Below are positions 5,191-6,827 of a stretch of 6,827 nt of DNA, in pieces. The notes beneath the pieces were generated by a model. It ran no database searches and had not been told where the DNA came from. It worked only from the letters and a program-made list of their open reading frames with translations. Where the stretch lies: contig CAMFLN010000162.1 in assembly GCA_945957305.1 (NCBI GenBank), positions 1 to 6,827 on the forward strand, given 5' to 3'. Position numbers and translations under genes: made by a program. The stretch's first letter is position 1. The number at the start of each line of letters is the position of its first letter. This DNA comes from an uncultured Planctomycetaceae bacterium. GTDB lineage: Bacteria > Planctomycetota > Planctomycetia > Pirellulales > JACPPG01.

Positions 5191-6489
5191 TTACTTCGCC
5201 TTGCTGGTGACGGCCGGGGCGGGCGAGTCTTCGACCAGTTTGACGGCGTTTTCAATCAGGATTTCCCCGGTCCGCTCGCCGAGCGAAGTACGCGACACGT
5301 ACTCGTAGCGCTTGAAGCTGTCGAAATCGACCTTCGTCAGAATGTAGCCAAAGGCGTCGTTCGTCAGCCCAAAGAGCAGATTATTCTCCCCCTTCATCTG
5401 CCGCTTGAGGTAGTAGCCGATATTCGGCAACGCCTCGCCCGGAATAGTCAGGATCTGCGCATTGCCGATGTTCACCAGGTTCATCCGCGTCGAGACTGAT
5501 TTGTCCTGGTCGTTATGCGGATACTTCAGGGGCGAACCGAGAATGATCGCCCACATCAATCGCGAGTCGACCGGGAAGCGCACTTCCTTGGCATAGCAGG
5601 CCAGACCTGGATCGGCTTGCGGCGCGGCTTCCTTAACGATGCGTTGCGCTTCGGAAGCCATCAAATGGCCGATGCGCAAACATTCGTCCCACGTGCGAGC
5701 ATCATGCCACTTGGCATGAATTGCATCTGCCGGCTTATCGAGGATACGGTTATCGGCCGTGACCATCCCCCCTTGCGCGCCGTTCATAAACATGCCCATG
5801 CCGCCGACATCGGCTTCCAGCTTGTCGCACAGTGGACCCACGAGGTCAGGACTGACGAGGCCCACGCCGTTCCCCAATACTTCCGGATGCACGGCATAGT
5901 TGACCAGCGTCACGATTGCCTTTCCGGCCGGGGTCAGCGCCTGGATCACGCTCATGCGCGGGTCATACAACTCGGGCGCGTAGTAGTTGTAGGCAATTTT
6001 TCCCTGGGCTTCGCCCGTGGCGATTTTCAATTGTGCGGGCTGCAACTCATCGAGCGCCTGGTTGATCGCCTTGGCGGCTTGATTGCAGACGAAGTCCATA
6101 TACTTCAAATCGCCAGACGCCTTGCCGTCGAGGCCAGGAAAGCCATAGCAATCCGGCGCACTATGCGTGTGCGTCGATCCGATCAGAATGTTTTCAGCAG
6201 GGATACGAGGGACCTGCTTGTGCACGCGAGCGCACAACACGTTCGGAAAGCCCAACAGGTCTAATTGCACAATCGCGACTTTGGTCTCCCCCTTTTGCAG
6301 CACAAACGCGCGGGCCGTCAATTCTCCTTCCTTGCCCGTGGCCGGCCGGCCGGGGCCCACACCGCCAGAGACCGGCAGCAGTGGATCGGGCGTGATAATG
6401 GTCTTCGCGGCGCCGACTTTCAGTTCAGCACGAGCCGTGGCGCTGAGCAGAGCGAGGAGTACGAACCCGAACAGGCAAGAGCGATGCAT
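5191..6489 (-). CDS. Exported neutral/alkaline ceramidase-like protein, single domain
   Basis: This 432-residue protein resembles the N-terminal catalytic domain of neutral/alkaline non-lysosomal ceramidases, zinc amidases that split ceramide into sphingosine and a fatty acid. A signal peptide is clear: MHRSCLFGFVLLALLSATARA, with likely cleavage after Ala21, so it acts outside the cytoplasm. Family-type segments are GAAKTIITP (26-34), STHTHSAP (105-112, His107 and His109), NYAVHPEVLG (197-206, His201), NGAQGG (236-241), TIPGEALPNIG (348-358, Glu352) and TNDAFGYILT (376-385, Tyr382). The His, Glu and Tyr residues are plausible zinc ligands by comparison with the Pseudomonas enzyme. It is much shorter than classical ceramidases (about 650-780 residues) because it lacks their C-terminal Ig-like domain, and NGAQGG carries no Ser where those enzymes have their nucleophile region. 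The substrate may therefore be something other than ceramide. The ATG at 6489 follows AAGG by six bases. It is divergent from the membrane protein gene and convergent with 4185-5126. Confidence 0.87.
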   Translation of the reverse strand: MHRSCLFGFVLLALLSATARAELKVGAAKTIITPDPLLPVSGGVGPGRPATGKEGELTARAFVLQKGETKVAIVQLDLLGFPNVLCARVHKQVPRIPAENILIGSTHTHSAPDCYGFPGLDGKASGDLKYMDFVCNQAAKAINQALDELQPAQLKIATGEAQGKIAYNYYAPELYDPRMSVIQALTPAGKAIVTLVNYAVHPEVLGNGVGLVSPDLVGPLCDKLEADVGGMGMFMNGAQGGMVTADNRILDKPADAIHAKWHDARTWDECLRIGHLMASEAQRIVKEAAPQADPGLACYAKEVRFPVDSRLMWAIILGSPLKYPHNDQDKSVSTRMNLVNIGNAQILTIPGEALPNIGYYLKRQMKGENNLLFGLTNDAFGYILTKVDFDSFKRYEYVSRTSLGERTGEILIENAVKLVEDSPAPAVTSKAK

Positions 6490-6615
6490 GGTGAGCCTTC
6501 GGAACTAGGGGGCGATAGCGGAAGTACACGGGGTAGGACTACGCCCACAGGATTACCTCCGGAACCGAGGACTGCAAGGGCCTGCCGGCCTAAAGACGTC
6601 GGGTCAGGTGGTCTT

Positions 6616-6681
6616 TGACCTCAGTCCGCAAGTGTGTCCGAGCCGACTATATTGTTCGCTGCAGGTCATTGTTTGAGGTCA
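6616..6681. promoter_or_regulatory. AGGTCA half-site cluster, candidate operator in divergent spacer
   Basis: TGACCTCA at 6616-6623 and TGAGGTCA at 6674-6681 form an 8-bp inverted repeat. A further AGGTCA at 6663-6668 lies 13 bp from the one at 6676-6681, in the same orientation. Three copies of one hexamer between divergent genes suggest a binding site for a dimeric regulator of one or both. The wider spacer 6490-6720 contains no gene. Confidence 0.3.
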
Positions 6682-6703
6682 GCGGTCCTCCCGCTTCTAT
6701 AAC
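6673..6703 (+). promoter_or_regulatory. Possible promoter of the membrane protein gene
   Basis: TTGAGG (6673-6678) and TATAAC (6698-6703) lie 19 bases apart, matching the sigma70 hexamers at four and five of six positions. The -35 overlaps the AGGTCA half-site at 6676-6681, which would suit repression. The resulting leader would be very short. TATATT at 6648-6653 is an alternative -10 without a well-spaced -35. Confidence 0.22.
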
Positions 6704-6720
6704 AACCGGAGCCCGGATCC

Positions 6721-6827
6721 ATGGATGTTGCAAGTAAAAGCCGGTGGATACTTCTCCAGGGCATGGCGTTGGTCTGGGTCGGACTGGCCTGGGGGTTCGT
6801 GGTTCCGCTGACGCCGTTTCCGCGGCT
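6721..6827 (+). CDS. N-terminus of a membrane protein, cut by the window end
   Basis: An ATG at 6721, preceded by GGAG at 6708-6711 (nine-base spacing), opens a frame that runs to the window edge, giving 35 residues. After a short polar start (MDVASKSRW), residues 9-29 form one hydrophobic segment rich in Trp, Leu, Val and Gly, ending at PLTPFPR. With no small-residue cleavage site after it, this reads as a first transmembrane helix rather than a cleaved signal peptide. The following residues are missing, so no family can be named. The start codon, ribosome site and divergent spacer support it as a real gene. Confidence 0.6.
   Translation, partial: MDVASKSRWILLQGMALVWVGLAWGFVVPLTPFPR

Noticed and set aside
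5515..6264. Plus-strand open frame of 249 codons inside the ceramidase-like gene
   Set aside because: It lies wholly antisense to a gene with a signal peptide and conserved motifs; the translation is an Arg/His-rich shadow.

Overview
The window looks like ordinary chromosomal DNA of a GC-rich, gene-dense bacterium. The gene set suits a planctomycete (Pirellulales-like): a GAF-SpoIIE phosphatase beside a DUF1572/DinB-like protein, a secreted single-domain ceramidase-like protein, TTG starts, and several genes without a clear Shine-Dalgarno site. This is inference from gene content; no rRNA or other marker gene is present. I see no tRNA, rRNA, CRISPR array, insertion sequence or phage gene.

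Layout. Positions 1-255 (+) are the last 84 codons of a HAD-family phosphatase. A GC-rich hairpin at 378-397 lies between it and the convergent small gene 420-788 (-), which I do not recognise. A structured 235-bp spacer (789-1023) follows, with a 14-bp palindrome and a long stem-loop. Next comes a minus-strand pair, probably one operon: a GAF-SpoIIE (PPM) serine/threonine phosphatase at 1654-2952, then 30 bp later a DUF1572/DinB-like four-helix protein at 1024-1623. A 242-bp divergent spacer (2953-3194) separates this pair from a plus-strand pair only 9 bp apart: a D-2-hydroxyacid dehydrogenase (3195-4175) and a 313-residue protein of unknown function with a clear internal duplication (4185-5126). 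A neutral/alkaline ceramidase-like exported protein (5191-6489, -) converges on that pair. After a 230-bp divergent spacer with repeated AGGTCA half-sites, the start of a membrane protein gene (6721 onward, +) runs off the window.

How the genes may work together. The phosphatase probably serves a partner-switching or stress-signalling pathway through its GAF sensor, but no anti-sigma factor or STAS antagonist is visible, so its target lies elsewhere. The dehydrogenase and duplicated-domain protein are almost certainly co-transcribed, making the second a candidate partner in one metabolic step. The ceramidase-like protein would act outside the cytoplasm on a lipid or other amide. No complete new defence or mobile system is visible. 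The least explained parts are the duplicated-domain protein with its dehydrogenase partner, the orphan 122-residue protein, and the structured spacer at 905-984.
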